A stretch of 64,000 nucleotides of DNA. Origin: Chromatiales bacterium. Lineage in GTDB: Bacteria > Pseudomonadota > Gammaproteobacteria > Chromatiales > Chromatiaceae. The notes beneath the pieces are model-generated. The model made no database searches and had not been told where the DNA came from. It saw only the letters and a program-made list of their open reading frames with translations. The translations under genes and the position numbers were made by a program. The stretch lies in contig JANQRK010000057.1 of NCBI GenBank assembly GCA_028284585.1, positions 62,001-126,000 on the forward strand, in the 5' to 3' direction. Each line of letters begins with the position of its first letter. The stretch's first letter is position 1. This document shows positions 22,901 to 30,929 of the stretch, piece by piece.

Positions 22901-23188
22901 CAGCGCCGTTTGCCCACCCATGGTCGGGAGCAGCGCATCGGGTTGCTCCTTTTCAATGATTCGCGCCAAGGTGCGCCAGGTGATTGGCTCGATATAGACC
23001 GCGTCAGCCATATCTGGATCGGTCATGATCGTGGCCGGATTGGAATTCACCAAAACAACCCGAAAGCCCTCTTCGCGCAACGCCTTACAGGCCTGGGCAC
23101 CGGAATAATCGAACTCGCAGGCTTGGCCGATGACGATCGGACCAGCCCCTATGATCAGGATGCTATGGATATCGGTTCTTTTCGGCAT
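19979..23188 (-). CDS. carB: Carbamoyl-phosphate synthase large subunit
   Basis: Makes carbamoyl phosphate from ammonia (delivered by CarA), bicarbonate and two ATP for arginine and pyrimidine synthesis. Two homologous ATP-grasp halves are visible: [21 protein letters not shown] near the start, and [19 protein letters not shown] near residue 570. The C-terminal MGS-like domain regulates by UMP/ornithine. I use the ATG at 23188 ([12 protein letters not shown]); the 15 residues upstream in the ORF track are out of family. The length of 1069 residues is normal. Confidence 0.97.
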   Translation of the reverse strand: MPKRTDIHSILIIGAGPIVIGQACEFDYSGAQACKALREEGFRVVLVNSNPATIMTDPDMADAVYIEPITWRTLARIIEKEQPDALLPTMGGQTALNCALDLVREGVLGAHGVEMIGATREAIDKAEDRDLFRKAMRKIGLDMPRSAVAHSLEEAHQVQAQIGFPTIIRPSFTMGGSGGGIAYNREEFEDICIRGLDLSPTSELLIEESILGWKEFEMEVVRDCHDNCIIVCSIENLDPMGVHTGDSITVAPAQTLTDKEYQIMRNASLAVLREIGVDTGGSNVQFAINPDDGRMIIIEMNPRVSRSSALASKATGFPIAKVAAKLAAGYTLDELRNDITGGITPASFEPSIDYVVTKLPRFAFEKFPQADPLLTTQMKSVGEVMAIGRTFQESLQKALRGLETGKVGLDPAVDLRADDARDRVISAIRQPSAERLWFLADAFRMGLSLEEIFSHTRIDPWFLIQIEDLVYEEARAISGGLVALDADRLRRLKRKGFSDRRLAALLGLEEAVLRAHRLALGIRPVYKRVDTCAAEFASSTAYMYSTYEDECEAEPSERRKIMVLGGGPNRIGQGIEFDYCCVHAAFAMREDGYETIMVNCNPETVSTDYDTSDRLYFEPLTLEDVLEIVHKEAPLGIIVQYGGQTPLKLAEDLAAAGAPIIGTSPDSIDLAEDRERFQHLVEHEGLKQPPNRTATEAEQAVQLAAEIGYPLVVRPSYVLGGRAMEIVHDEDDLRRYMREAVKVSNESPVLLDRFLDDAIEVDIDAVCDGEDVLIGGVMEHIEQAGVHSGDSACSLPPYTLSAAIQDRMREQIHRLARALKVVGLMNTQFAIKGDDIYLLEVNPRASRTVPFVSKATGQPLAKIGARCMAGQSLRDQGIGDEITPKHYYVKEAVFPFVKFPGVDTLLGPEMKSTGEVMGVGRTFGEAYAKANEGGGVRLPRGGCALISVREADRQRAVIVARQLAQLGFEICATRGTCRSISEAGIECRVVHKVKEGRPHIVDMIKNDEFSLIINTTEGKQAIIDSASIRRSALQHKVSYTTTMSGADAAVMALQQPDELNVNSLRELHG

Positions 23189-23255
23189 ATCGGTCAACCG
23201 CGATGGGCGCACGGCGCGCCGTGCAAGTCCCAACGACTACGTGCATCCCCCGTGG

Positions 23256-24383
23256 TCAGCGTTGCTCCATCAATTCTATAAAGTGGTCAAACACCGGTGC
23301 CACATCGTGCGGACCTGGGCTGGCCTCCGGATGCCCCTGGAAACCGAACGCCGGCCGATCGGTGCGATGCATTCCTTGCAGCGATCCATCGAACAAGGAC
23401 TTGTGGGTCGCTCGCAGATTATCCGGCAGGCTGGTCTCGTCAACTGCGAAGCCGTGGTTCTGGCTGGAGATCAACACCCGCCCGGTAGCTAAGTCCTGCA
23501 CTGGGTGGTTGGCGCCGTGATGGCCGAACTTCATCTTGACGGTACGCGCTCCCGATGCCAAACCCAGCAACTGGTGACCAAGGCAGATGCCAAAGATCGG
23601 AAGCGCGCGGTCGACCAGCGTGCGAATCGCCTCGATCGCATAGTCGCAAGGCTCAGGATCCCCAGGTCCATTGGAGAGAAACACCCCATCTGGCGCCATC
23701 GCCAATACCTTAGTGGCCGGGGTTGAGGCCGGCACTACCGTGATCCGACAGCCGCGTTCGATCAGCATGCGTAGGATATTGCGCTTAAGCCCGTAGTCGT
23801 AAGCCACAACACGGAAACGCGCCTGAGTGGGGTCGCGGTCGACAAAACCCTGGCCCAGCTGCCAAACACCGGCGTCCCAATGGTAAGTCTGGGAGGTGGT
23901 CACTGCTTGCGCCAGATCCATGCCCTTGAGACCAGGAAAGTCCCGCGCCGCGGCCAAGGCCTGGGCCGGATCGACGTCCCCCGCCATGATGCAACCGCTT
24001 TGCGCACCCTGGTCACGCAAGATCCGAGTCAGACGACGGGTATCGATCTCGGCAATCGCGACCAGCCCGCCTTCCTCTAGAAGGGCCTGCAGGGAGCGCT
24101 CGCTACGGAAGTTGCTTTCCAACAACGGCAGGTCACGGATCACCAAACCGGCGGCATGGATCCGATCGGATTCGACGTCCTCGGCGTTGACCCCAGTGTT
24201 GCCGATGTGGGGGTATGTGAGGGTTACGATTTGGCGGCTATACGAGGGGTCAGTCAGAATCTCCTGATAGCCTGTCATCGCCGTATTGAAGACCACCTCG
24301 CCGACAGTGCATCCGCTCACACCGATCGAGCGACCGTGGAAAACGCTACCATCTTGGAGTACCAATATTGCCGGTGTAGTCAT
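23256..24383 (-). CDS. carA: Carbamoyl-phosphate synthase small subunit
   Basis: Glutaminase subunit that feeds ammonia to CarB. The class I amidotransferase domain in the C-terminal half shows the nucleophile loop [13 protein letters not shown], with the catalytic His/Glu in [15 protein letters not shown]. The N-terminal domain has [15 protein letters not shown]-type sequence. It has 375 residues. A 67-nt spacer precedes carB. Unlike many gammaproteobacteria, dapB is not immediately upstream; cnoX is divergent instead. Confidence 0.97.
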   Translation of the reverse strand: MTTPAILVLQDGSVFHGRSIGVSGCTVGEVVFNTAMTGYQEILTDPSYSRQIVTLTYPHIGNTGVNAEDVESDRIHAAGLVIRDLPLLESNFRSERSLQALLEEGGLVAIAEIDTRRLTRILRDQGAQSGCIMAGDVDPAQALAAARDFPGLKGMDLAQAVTTSQTYHWDAGVWQLGQGFVDRDPTQARFRVVAYDYGLKRNILRMLIERGCRITVVPASTPATKVLAMAPDGVFLSNGPGDPEPCDYAIEAIRTLVDRALPIFGICLGHQLLGLASGARTVKMKFGHHGANHPVQDLATGRVLISSQNHGFAVDETSLPDNLRATHKSLFDGSLQGMHRTDRPAFGFQGHPEASPGPHDVAPVFDHFIELMEQR

Positions 24384-24402
24384 TAGCGTACGCGCACAAA
24401 CA

Positions 24403-24439
24403 GCCGGGAGAGTCGTCCGGTTGGCCGATCTCTTCCGGC
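24403..24439 (-). promoter_or_regulatory. Inverted repeat in the carA leader
   Basis: GCCGGAAGAG on the minus strand pairs with CTCTCCCGGC 27 nt later (one A/C mismatch), enclosing a shorter CGG/CCG stem. It ends 20 nt before the carA ATG, where it could hide the translation start region or act as an operator. No U-run follows, so it is not a terminator. Confidence 0.3.
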
Positions 24440-24681
24440 ATTATTGACTTTGGTTTCTTGTGGACAGGCAATGCCGCGCTGCAAGCAGGGATGGTACGGC
24501 ACAGCGGGCTGCGCTGTCCACGTTCCGGCGCCAGATCTGAGGGCAAAAGACCCGTGCGCCAGCCAAGTCGCGACGACTGTGGTCAGGGTTCGCTCTTGAA
24601 CGCCCCGATACGTCATTGGGCGACAAGGCGGTTGCTGCGCAGCGATTGGCATCACCCCCACCGCGCTGGTCGGCGGCAAGG

Positions 24682-24710
24682 CTTGAAATCTCGTCTTTCA
24701 GCCCACATTT
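24682..24710 (+). promoter_or_regulatory. Sigma32-like (heat-shock) promoter of cnoX
   Basis: CTTGAAA (24682-24688), a 13-base spacer, then CCCACATTT (24702-24710). This fits the RpoH consensus CTTGAAA-N11-16-CCCATNT well. The predicted start near 24717 lies just before the GGAG ribosome site (24731) and GTG start (24745). In E. coli the homologue ybbN belongs to the sigma32 regulon, which supports the call; there is no experimental support here. Confidence 0.55.
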
Positions 24711-24744
24711 CGTTGAATGGACGCGGATTCGGAGCAGTCCCTCG

Positions 24745-25605
24745 GTGGGCAATTCACCTTTCATCGTCGACCTCGACGAGTCTAACTTCGAGCAGACTGT
24801 GCTGGTGGGCTCAGGGCAGGTCCCTGTCTTGGTCGATTTCTGGGCCGCCTGGTGCCAGCCCTGTCAGATCCTGATGCCGGTCCTAGCGAGACTGGCCAAC
24901 GAATTCCAAGGCAGCTTCATCCTCGCCAAGGTGAACACCGAACAGCAGCCGGCAATCACTGCCCAATACGGAATTCGCAGCCTCCCCACAGCGAAATTAT
25001 TCCGTGACGGCGTACCCATCGACGAGTTCATGGGGGCCCTACCAGAGGCCGAGATACGGTCATTTCTGGAGCGCCATCTACCGCAGATGTCCGACGGCGC
25101 AGTGGCTCAGGCCGAACAGCGTCTGCTGGCCAACGACCGCGCAGGCGCCATGGATCTGCTGCAGCAAGCCAAGGCCGATGACCCTGCGAGTCCGCAGGTG
25201 GTTGCAGCCATCGCCCGACTCCAGGCGGCGGACGGCAATCTTGATGCAGCCGAGCAATCACTCGCAGAACTGCCCTCCGCAGCCCAAGAAAATTCCGAGG
25301 TAGCCCGGTTGCGCGCACGCTTGTTCTTCGATCGGATCGCGCTGGATGCTGGGCACCCCGAGGCAATAGCCGACCGCCTCGGCATGGCAGCTGATGATTG
25401 CGCCGCGCGCTTCCAAATGGCGGCACACCAAGTGCTGGCCAACGACATCGAAGCTGCAATGGAGAACCTGCTGCAGGTGCTGCAACAGGACCCTAAGTTC
25501 GGTGACGATGCGGCTCGGCATGCCTTGCTCAGTTTGTTTGAAATGCTCGGCGACGACCCAGCAGTCGGCCGCTACCGGACGCGTATGTTCAACCTTCTGC
25601 ACTAA
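24745..25605 (+). CDS. cnoX: Thioredoxin-domain co-chaperone CnoX (YbbN)
   Basis: Thioredoxin fold (about residues 5-110) followed by TPR-like repeats (about 120-285); E. coli YbbN/CnoX is a holdase that passes clients to GroEL and protects them from over-oxidation. At 286 residues the size matches YbbN (284). The active-site segment FWAAWCQPCQILMPVL has an intact CxxC, whereas the E. coli protein has SxxC, so this copy may be redox active. The ORF track opens at 24616; I choose the GTG at 24745, preceded by GGAG at 24731, because family homology begins at NSPFIVDLDESNF. Confidence 0.88.
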   Translation: MGNSPFIVDLDESNFEQTVLVGSGQVPVLVDFWAAWCQPCQILMPVLARLANEFQGSFILAKVNTEQQPAITAQYGIRSLPTAKLFRDGVPIDEFMGALPEAEIRSFLERHLPQMSDGAVAQAEQRLLANDRAGAMDLLQQAKADDPASPQVVAAIARLQAADGNLDAAEQSLAELPSAAQENSEVARLRARLFFDRIALDAGHPEAIADRLGMAADDCAARFQMAAHQVLANDIEAAMENLLQVLQQDPKFGDDAARHALLSLFEMLGDDPAVGRYRTRMFNLLH

Positions 25606-25678
25606 CTAGACCGGGCAGCAGCGCGAGCTGGCGCTGCCATCCTGATATTCGATCACCCTCAGCATGGGGAACCCCAGC

Positions 25679-25984
25679 ATGACCGAACAAGAGCAGATCG
25701 CGATCGAGGCCGCCGCCTGGCGGACATTGGTAGGGCACTTGCGCAAACGCAGCGATGTACAAAACATCGACCTGATGAACCTGGCCGGGTTCTGTCGCAA
25801 TTGTATGTCGCGCTGGATGGCGAATGCGGCCACCGACCAAGGCCTCGAGCTCAGTGAGCCCAAGGCACGTGAGATCATTTATGGCATGACCTATGACGAC
25901 TGGAAGGCACGCCACCAGACCAAGGCCACACCTGAGCAACTGGCCCGTTACAAACAGCTGAGCGCAGACGACACGACCGATTGA
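25679..25984 (+). CDS. DUF1244 family protein
   Basis: Small cytoplasmic protein of 101 residues. The conserved core DVQNIDLMNLAGFCRNCMSRW and EPKAREIIYGMTYDDWK is the hallmark of DUF1244 (COG3492), found widely in proteobacteria with unknown function. The two Cys in FCRNC are close together and could bind a metal (inference). I use the ATG at 25679 (MTEQEQIAIEAAAW), where family similarity begins, rather than 25664. It follows cnoX by 73 nt and converges on trmO with a 7-nt gap. Confidence 0.85.
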   Translation: MTEQEQIAIEAAAWRTLVGHLRKRSDVQNIDLMNLAGFCRNCMSRWMANAATDQGLELSEPKAREIIYGMTYDDWKARHQTKATPEQLARYKQLSADDTTD

Positions 25985-25991
25985 TTCGGTG

Positions 25992-26711
25992 TCAGAGAAG
26001 GGGCTCCAGGGCAAGCACCTCGATCTCCTGCTCTCCGACCCGCCAGCGAACATCGCGGCCCGCCATTCGCATCCCATAGACCCGCTCGGGCTCTGCACCC
26101 CGCCGGTATGCGGGACGCGGGTCGAAGGCGAGCACGTCGGCAAGCAAGGCCCGAATCGCCTTGGGATTCGGCAACTCGGCCAGGTCGAGCTCGGCCTGTT
26201 TAGCAAAGCGAACCGGCAACACCGGCTGCGGTGCGGTCGCGGCGTAGCCGCCTTCGGCATCGGGCAATGCATCGGCGTAGGGCAAGTAGGGTTTGATGTC
26301 GAAGACCGGCGTGCCGTCGAGCAAATCAAGCCCAGCGACCCGCAACAGCGGCTGCGGCGCGACCACGACTTCGAGCAGTCGTACCACCGATAATCCGAGG
26401 AAATTCGGGCGAAACGGCGCACGACTCGCCCAAACACCGACCTCGACATTGCCCCCGAGGCGTGGCGGACGGACCCGCGCCCGCCACCCCTGATCGACAC
26501 AACGGTCGAAACGGAAGGTCAGCCAGATGTGGGAAAAATCCGCCAACCCACTCAGCATATCCGGATCGCAGTAGGGCTCCCGAAGACACACTTCACCCTG
26601 CGCATGCGGTGCCAAGCCGCATTGGCGCGGAATCCCAAACTTTTCTTCGAACGGCGAACGGACATCGGCGATCGGCTCGATCCAGATTCCCGTTCCTGAC
26701 GCATCGCCCAT
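25992..26711 (-). CDS. trmO: tRNA (adenine(37)-N6)-methyltransferase TrmO (TsaA/YaeB family)
   Basis: SAM-dependent enzyme that N6-methylates t6A37 in certain threonine tRNAs. The N-terminal UPF0066/TsaA domain shows VRSPFEEKFGIPRQCGLAP, LADFSHIWLTFRFD, GVWASRAPFRPNFLGLSVV and DLLDGTPVFDIKPYLPYAD, all family signatures. The C-terminal domain ends in VYGMRMAGRDVRWRVG. It has 239 residues, as in E. coli. It is divergent from the c-di-GMP gene, with 149 bp to the leader ORF. Confidence 0.92.
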   Translation of the reverse strand: MGDASGTGIWIEPIADVRSPFEEKFGIPRQCGLAPHAQGEVCLREPYCDPDMLSGLADFSHIWLTFRFDRCVDQGWRARVRPPRLGGNVEVGVWASRAPFRPNFLGLSVVRLLEVVVAPQPLLRVAGLDLLDGTPVFDIKPYLPYADALPDAEGGYAATAPQPVLPVRFAKQAELDLAELPNPKAIRALLADVLAFDPRPAYRRGAEPERVYGMRMAGRDVRWRVGEQEIEVLALEPLL

Positions 26712-26810
26712 CGCGACGGTTCCCTGCGCGGCCAGCGGTCAAAGACCCGGTCGAACATCATGCATCGCAGCCGGCGTAACAGCCAGCGGGGCTTTTTTCC
26801 CCTTGAGGCA

Positions 26811-26837
26811 TAAAGCTCATTGGAACCCGGTCGCTAG
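26811..26837 (+). promoter_or_regulatory. Possible sigma28 (FliA) promoter
   Basis: TAAAGCTC, 11 bases, GTCGCTAG matches the flagellar sigma consensus TAAAGTTT-N11-GCCGATAA at 6/8 and 5/8 positions with exact spacing. The predicted start near 26845 leaves a short leader carrying the GGAGG of the 19-codon ORF. This is suggestive only; a sigma70 reading is not better. Confidence 0.3.
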
Positions 26838-26860
26838 CTGATTAAACCGGAGGCTTAGAA

Positions 26861-26920
26861 ATGACCCAGGCAGCGCTGCAGCAGCATTCCCAGTATCGGC
26901 ATTCCCGACGCCGAACCTGA
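26861..26920 (+). CDS. 19-codon leader ORF coupled to the GGDEF-EAL gene
   Basis: ATG at 26861 follows an excellent ribosome site (GGAGG at 26849, 7 nt upstream). It encodes MTQAALQQHSQYRHSRRRT and stops at TGA 26918-26920, whose last base is the first base of the next ATG (TGATG). The downstream gene has no Shine-Dalgarno of its own, so translation probably re-initiates from this ORF. The peptide is basic and shows no domain; it is absent from the ORF track because of length. Confidence 0.6.
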   Translation: MTQAALQQHSQYRHSRRRT

Positions 26921-29022
26921 TGCCGGCCTCGCTGCGCAAGCCACTGGCGCTGGCCGCGCTGTTCCTATCAGGTCTGGTCGGTTACACGCTACTTGCACAC
27001 GGGACCACCGAGTTGAGCTGGATCCAGTTCGCACTGGCTACCGCCATTGCCGGTGCGCTCGCGGCCATTTGGGATCTCACCGTGCAGCGCCCGGTGCGGC
27101 GAGGATTGGGTCAGCTCGAGGATCGAATGCGCCATCTGTCGGTGCGCAAACACCCGGGGCCGAACCCGACTGGAGCAACGCGCAATGACACGCTGCTAAG
27201 GCTCGACCAGACCCTGGTTGCCCGGCAACACCGTATCGCCGAGTACACTGATAAGTTGCGGCAAGAGCTGCAACGCTTCAAGGCGATCTATCGACAGTCC
27301 CATGACGCCGTCTTGATCTTCGACCCCGTGGACCGTCAATTGTTGGACTGCAACCCGCGCACCAGCGAGTTTCTCCGTATGACGCCGGACCAGCTCACTG
27401 GTATCTCCCTGGTCGAATTGCATGATGAGGACTCAAGCTTCTTGAGCAAGCTGGTGGACGAAGTTATGACCCACGGCCACGGACGATCGCTACGGATCAA
27501 CTACCGCACTGGCGACGGCGGGATCATCCCCGCCGAGGTGTCTGCATCTCGCATCGAGCTGGACACGGGTGACCTTCTGCTGTGCATCGCGCGCGATGTC
27601 AGCGAGCGCGAGCATGCCGCGGAGCGTATCCAGCATATGGCCTATCACGATGCCCTCACCAGCCTGCCCAATCGCACCCTACTAACCGACCGGGTCAATC
27701 GCGCGGCAGCGCGCGCACGGCGTACCGGGCAGATCGGTGCCTTGCTATTCCTCGATCTTGACAAATTCAAACGTATCAATGACTCACTGGGCCACTCGAT
27801 CGGCGACGAACTGCTCAAGGAACTCGCACAACGACTGCGGCGCACACTGCGCGAGGAAGACACGGTGGCACGCCTCGGCGGTGACGAATTCGTGGTATTA
27901 CTCGAGGGCCTGGGGTCGGACCAGGATCACGCCGTGGACAAGGCACGCGAGATCGCCGAGAAGGTGCGCAGCGTGTTCGTCGACGAGTACCGACTCGATG
28001 GTCACGAACTCTATGTGACGGCCAGCATCGGTATCGTCACCTTCCCGAACGACGGCGATACCGTGGACACCTTGCTGCGCCATGCCGACACCGCGATGTA
28101 TCATGCCAAGGGTGCAGGTCGCGACGGGGCACGGGTGTTCGAGCCCAGCATGGATGAGGCGGCGATTTCGCGTCTGCGTCTTGAGAATGAGCTGCGCAAT
28201 GGGCTACGCGACGAGCAGTTCGAGCTGTACTTTCAGCCCGTGCTGGCGATACGCGATGGCCACGTGCTAGGGGCCGAGGCCCTATTGCGCTGGCATCATC
28301 CGGACAAAGGCATCATTGCGCCGGCCGACTTTCTGCCTTACATCGAAAACTGTGCATTGATGCTCAAGCTAGACGCCTGGGTACTGTCTGAATCCTGTCG
28401 ACTACTGGGTTCGATCCAGTCCGATCCCAATCTGCAACCACCTGAATGTCTGGCGATCAACATAAGCCATCAGCAGTTTCATCAACAGGATTTCGTGGAC
28501 CGAGTCCAGCAAATCCTTTTGGAAACCGGTGCCGATCCGCACCGTCTGCAACTCGAGATCACCGAGACCGTGCTCATCAAGGAGGCCAAGGACTCGGTAC
28601 AACGCATGGAAGAGCTTAGGCAACTCGGTATCCGCTTCGCGATCGATGACTTCGGGACCGGCTACTCCTCGTTGGCAGACCTGCGCCAGCTACCCATAGA
28701 CACGCTCAAGATCGACCGTAGTTTCATACGCGATATCGCAGTCGATCCGAACGACGCAGCGATCGTGCGGGCGATACTCTCGATGGCGCGCCACATCGGC
28801 CTTACTGTGATCGCGGAAGGTGTGGAAGACCGCGAACAACTGCAGTTTCTGCGGGCTGCGGACTGTACCTACTACCAAGGATTTCTTGGCCGTCCCCCGC
28901 TATCGGAAGAGCGCTTCCGCGAGGAGCTGCGGTTTAGTGGAGAACTCTATACTTCCCCGATGATGCCGCCGCCCACCGATCGGCCTGCGATCGACAGCGG
29001 CTTGCGCGCGCTCGGAGACTGA
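26920..29022 (+). CDS. Membrane PAS-GGDEF-EAL protein (diguanylate cyclase/phosphodiesterase)
   Basis: Two N-terminal hydrophobic segments (about residues 8-28 and 34-56) anchor it. A PAS domain (about 110-225) precedes a GGDEF domain with intact GGDEF at about 320 and an upstream I-site RxxD (REED). An EAL domain follows, with EALLRWHHP near 451, NISHQQF, LEITETV, DDFGTGYSSL, LKIDRSFI, AEGVED and QGFLGRPP. Catalytic residues of both halves look intact, so synthesis, hydrolysis or both are possible. It lacks its own ribosome site and appears coupled to the 19-codon leader ORF. Confidence 0.93.
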   Translation: MPASLRKPLALAALFLSGLVGYTLLAHGTTELSWIQFALATAIAGALAAIWDLTVQRPVRRGLGQLEDRMRHLSVRKHPGPNPTGATRNDTLLRLDQTLVARQHRIAEYTDKLRQELQRFKAIYRQSHDAVLIFDPVDRQLLDCNPRTSEFLRMTPDQLTGISLVELHDEDSSFLSKLVDEVMTHGHGRSLRINYRTGDGGIIPAEVSASRIELDTGDLLLCIARDVSEREHAAERIQHMAYHDALTSLPNRTLLTDRVNRAAARARRTGQIGALLFLDLDKFKRINDSLGHSIGDELLKELAQRLRRTLREEDTVARLGGDEFVVLLEGLGSDQDHAVDKAREIAEKVRSVFVDEYRLDGHELYVTASIGIVTFPNDGDTVDTLLRHADTAMYHAKGAGRDGARVFEPSMDEAAISRLRLENELRNGLRDEQFELYFQPVLAIRDGHVLGAEALLRWHHPDKGIIAPADFLPYIENCALMLKLDAWVLSESCRLLGSIQSDPNLQPPECLAINISHQQFHQQDFVDRVQQILLETGADPHRLQLEITETVLIKEAKDSVQRMEELRQLGIRFAIDDFGTGYSSLADLRQLPIDTLKIDRSFIRDIAVDPNDAAIVRAILSMARHIGLTVIAEGVEDREQLQFLRAADCTYYQGFLGRPPLSEERFREELRFSGELYTSPMMPPPTDRPAIDSGLRALGD

Positions 29023-29031
29023 TCGACCCGG

Positions 29032-29226
29032 CTATTCGCTAGCCCTGAGCATCTCACGTCGCAGACCGAGCTCTTGTTCAAGAAAGCGCACCAAAGCCCT
29101 TTCATAACCGCAGTCACCGTCCGGTCCAATCTGCTCAAGGCGATTTTCTAAGGTGGCAATCTCTTCCCTTAAACGCCCGGCACAGATCGGTGGATGGGCG
29201 TTCGCACACAGCCTGTTTCCTCGCAT
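29032..29226 (-). CDS. Hypothetical 64-residue protein
   Basis: I do not recognise it. After a Cys-containing start (MRGNRLCANAHPPICAG), the sequence LREEIATLENRLEQIGPDGDCGYERALVRFLEQELGLRREML is charged, heptad-like and probably two helices, which looks like real protein rather than a shadow. It converges on the GGDEF-EAL gene with a 9-nt gap and ends an interval upstream of the antiporter gene. No clear ribosome site; could be spurious. Confidence 0.45.
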   Translation of the reverse strand: MRGNRLCANAHPPICAGRLREEIATLENRLEQIGPDGDCGYERALVRFLEQELGLRREMLRASE

Positions 29227-29294
29227 GGCCTTCAGTCTCTAGTCAGGTTTGCCAAGAGCCTATACGCACCATGTGATAAACAGGTTACAGGCGA

Positions 29295-30464
29295 CTAATC
29301 GCGACGTAGCGCATCGCTGACCGCGATCGGCGTCGGAAAACGCATTACGACCAGGTAAGAAGACACCAAAAAGGTCAAGAGCGTCGATAGCTGGATCAGA
29401 TAGGACGCCTCCGCACCAATCACCTCGTTTTCGTAGGCCAATACAGCAAGCAATAAGGAGAACTCACTCATCTGCCCGAGTCGATAGCCAACCTCGTTGG
29501 AGCGCTTCGGCGACTCGCCTGTACGCCGCAACAAAAGTCGGAACACCAAGGGTTTGATCCACATCAGGGCCAAGGCCAGCACGACCGCGGGTACCCAGAC
29601 TTGATCAATTATCCCAAAATCAAAACCGGCCCCCAGCGAAAAGAAAAACAGCACCAGAAAGAAATCCCGCAGCGGTTTCAGACTTTCAGCGATGAACAAG
29701 GAAATCGGGCTGGCCGCCAATGCAACCCCGGCGATGAAGGCGCCGATCTCTGCCGAGAGTCCGAGCAGGACTGCCAGCTCGGCCATGCCCAGACACCAAC
29801 CGATCGCCATCAAGAAGATGTACTCCTTGATCCTATCGAACTTATGGATCAGTCGGATTAGGACATAGCGCTCCACTATTGCGGCAAAGGCAGCCAATGC
29901 AGGAAGCGCTATCAGCAGTTTGGCAAACTCCGCCAGTTGCACACTACCCTCAGAAGCCCCCTGTACTAGCAGCAACAGTACGATTGCCAACAGGTCCTGT
30001 AGGAGCAGTATGCTGATGATCACCTCGCCAGTTCGTTGGTGATGCAGTATGGTTGTGGGCAACAACTTCAAGCCGATGATGGTGCTCGAGAAGGTTGCCG
30101 CGCCACCGACCAATAAGGCCTCGGTTACCGAAAAGCCGAACGCGAACGAAACGGCGCAGCCGATGGAAAAAAATACTAACGAACTGAGCAAAGTAACCTG
30201 GGTGGTCTTGCTGACCATGCGCCACAGTTCCTGCGGCTGCAAGTTGAGGCCTAGCAGGAACAGCAGGAACATGATCCCGAACTCAGAAATGTTGCGGATC
30301 AGGTCGGGGTCACTGACCAAGCCTAATGCCGACGGCCCCAATACCGCCCCCAGTAGGATGTAGGCCACCAATAAGGATTGCCTTGCATACAGGGCCCCGG
30401 TGGCAAAAAGGGCTGCACCGGTAAAGACCAGGAAGATAGTAAAGACAATCGGATCCTGCTGCAT
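29295..30464 (-). CDS. Cation:proton antiporter, CPA2 (Kef/NapA) family
   Basis: Inner-membrane transporter with about 12 hydrophobic helices (Na_H_Exchanger domain) across 389 residues. Features are LGAVLGPSALGLV, the discontinuous-helix region LLVGGAATFSSTIIGLKLL, ISILLLQDLLAIVLLLLV with the family Q-D motif, and LSAEIGAFIAGVALA. It lacks the C-terminal RCK/TrkA-N domain of KefB/KefC, so gating by NAD or glutathione is not indicated. The ORF track opens at a TTG (30488); I use the ATG at 30464. Substrate ion (K+ or Na+) cannot be decided. Confidence 0.85.
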   Translation of the reverse strand: MQQDPIVFTIFLVFTGAALFATGALYARQSLLVAYILLGAVLGPSALGLVSDPDLIRNISEFGIMFLLFLLGLNLQPQELWRMVSKTTQVTLLSSLVFFSIGCAVSFAFGFSVTEALLVGGAATFSSTIIGLKLLPTTILHHQRTGEVIISILLLQDLLAIVLLLLVQGASEGSVQLAEFAKLLIALPALAAFAAIVERYVLIRLIHKFDRIKEYIFLMAIGWCLGMAELAVLLGLSAEIGAFIAGVALAASPISLFIAESLKPLRDFFLVLFFFSLGAGFDFGIIDQVWVPAVVLALALMWIKPLVFRLLLRRTGESPKRSNEVGYRLGQMSEFSLLLAVLAYENEVIGAEASYLIQLSTLLTFLVSSYLVVMRFPTPIAVSDALRRD

Positions 30465-30514
30465 CGCTAGGAGTTGCCCCGTGGCCAAATTTTAAGATAG
30501 CAAGGTCACCGGAG

Positions 30515-30544
30515 CAAAAAAACACCCGCCGGTCGGCGGGTGTT
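30515..30544 (-). terminator. Rho-independent terminator of the secreted Cys protein gene
   Basis: A 10-bp perfect stem AACACCCGCC / GGCGGGTGTT with a GGTC loop, followed on the minus strand by a run of U (plus-strand A 30515-30520). It lies 31 nt after the stop of the 88-residue secreted protein gene and just upstream of the antiporter start, cleanly separating the two units. Confidence 0.88.
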
Positions 30545-30574
30545 GCTTGCGGCAAGGCGCGAGCGGCTGTCGAC

Positions 30575-30841
30575 CTATCGCGCTACTGCACTTAGCTTCC
30601 GCGCACCGGACTCGGCCGATTGGTCGAGTTTCTTGCGGCTACTGAGCTTGCAATGGCTAGAGACGGCACGCCCATCCTTACGAGTATAGCCCTTTACCCA
30701 AATACACTGCTCAGCAGCCGAGCAGGCGTTCTCCGATATACCCTTGCAAGCACTCGCGGCGAAGGCCGGCGAACCCAACAAGGCGGCGACCGCCACTAGC
30801 GATGGGAGGAAACGGGCATGAGACAGAATTAAAGTAGACAT
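30575..30841 (-). CDS. Small secreted cysteine-containing protein
   Basis: I use the ATG at 30841 with GGAGAG 6 nt upstream. MSTLILSHARFLPSLVAVAALLGSPAFAASA is a clear signal peptide cleaved after AFA or near it, leaving about 58 residues with four Cys (ACKG, NACS, EQCIWVKGYTR, SHCKLSS), probably two disulfides in the periplasm. I recall similar short exported proteins in Chromatiales genomes, but no function is known to me. It is monocistronic, with its own terminator. Confidence 0.75.
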   Translation of the reverse strand: MSTLILSHARFLPSLVAVAALLGSPAFAASACKGISENACSAAEQCIWVKGYTRKDGRAVSSHCKLSSRKKLDQSAESGARKLSAVAR

Positions 30842-30929
30842 TAGGTTCTCTCCTTTGAACTCGAGTAACACCGATCCTGGTGTCATGTAGAAGTCTAACC
30901 TTAGTGCAACCGCCAGCTCAACTAATCAT

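Larger units (their letters stand above)
24384..24744. other. 361-bp divergent intergenic region carA/cnoX
   Basis: This is the only gap over 300 bases. It holds the carA leader with an inverted repeat at the carA end and a sigma32-like promoter at the cnoX end. The middle (about 24450-24680) is GC-rich. Overlapping ORFs there in several frames are Arg/Pro/Ser-rich, without ribosome sites or recognisable domains, so I see no gene. Confidence 0.6.

Noticed and set aside
24346-24546. 66-residue minus-strand ORF upstream of carA
   Set aside because: Overlaps the carA start in another frame, low-complexity composition, no ribosome site; taken as leader sequence.
26775-26800. GGGGCTTTTTT stretch as an intrinsic terminator
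   Set aside because: The stem before the T-run is only 3-4 bp and no plus-strand gene ends just upstream; trmO is divergent.
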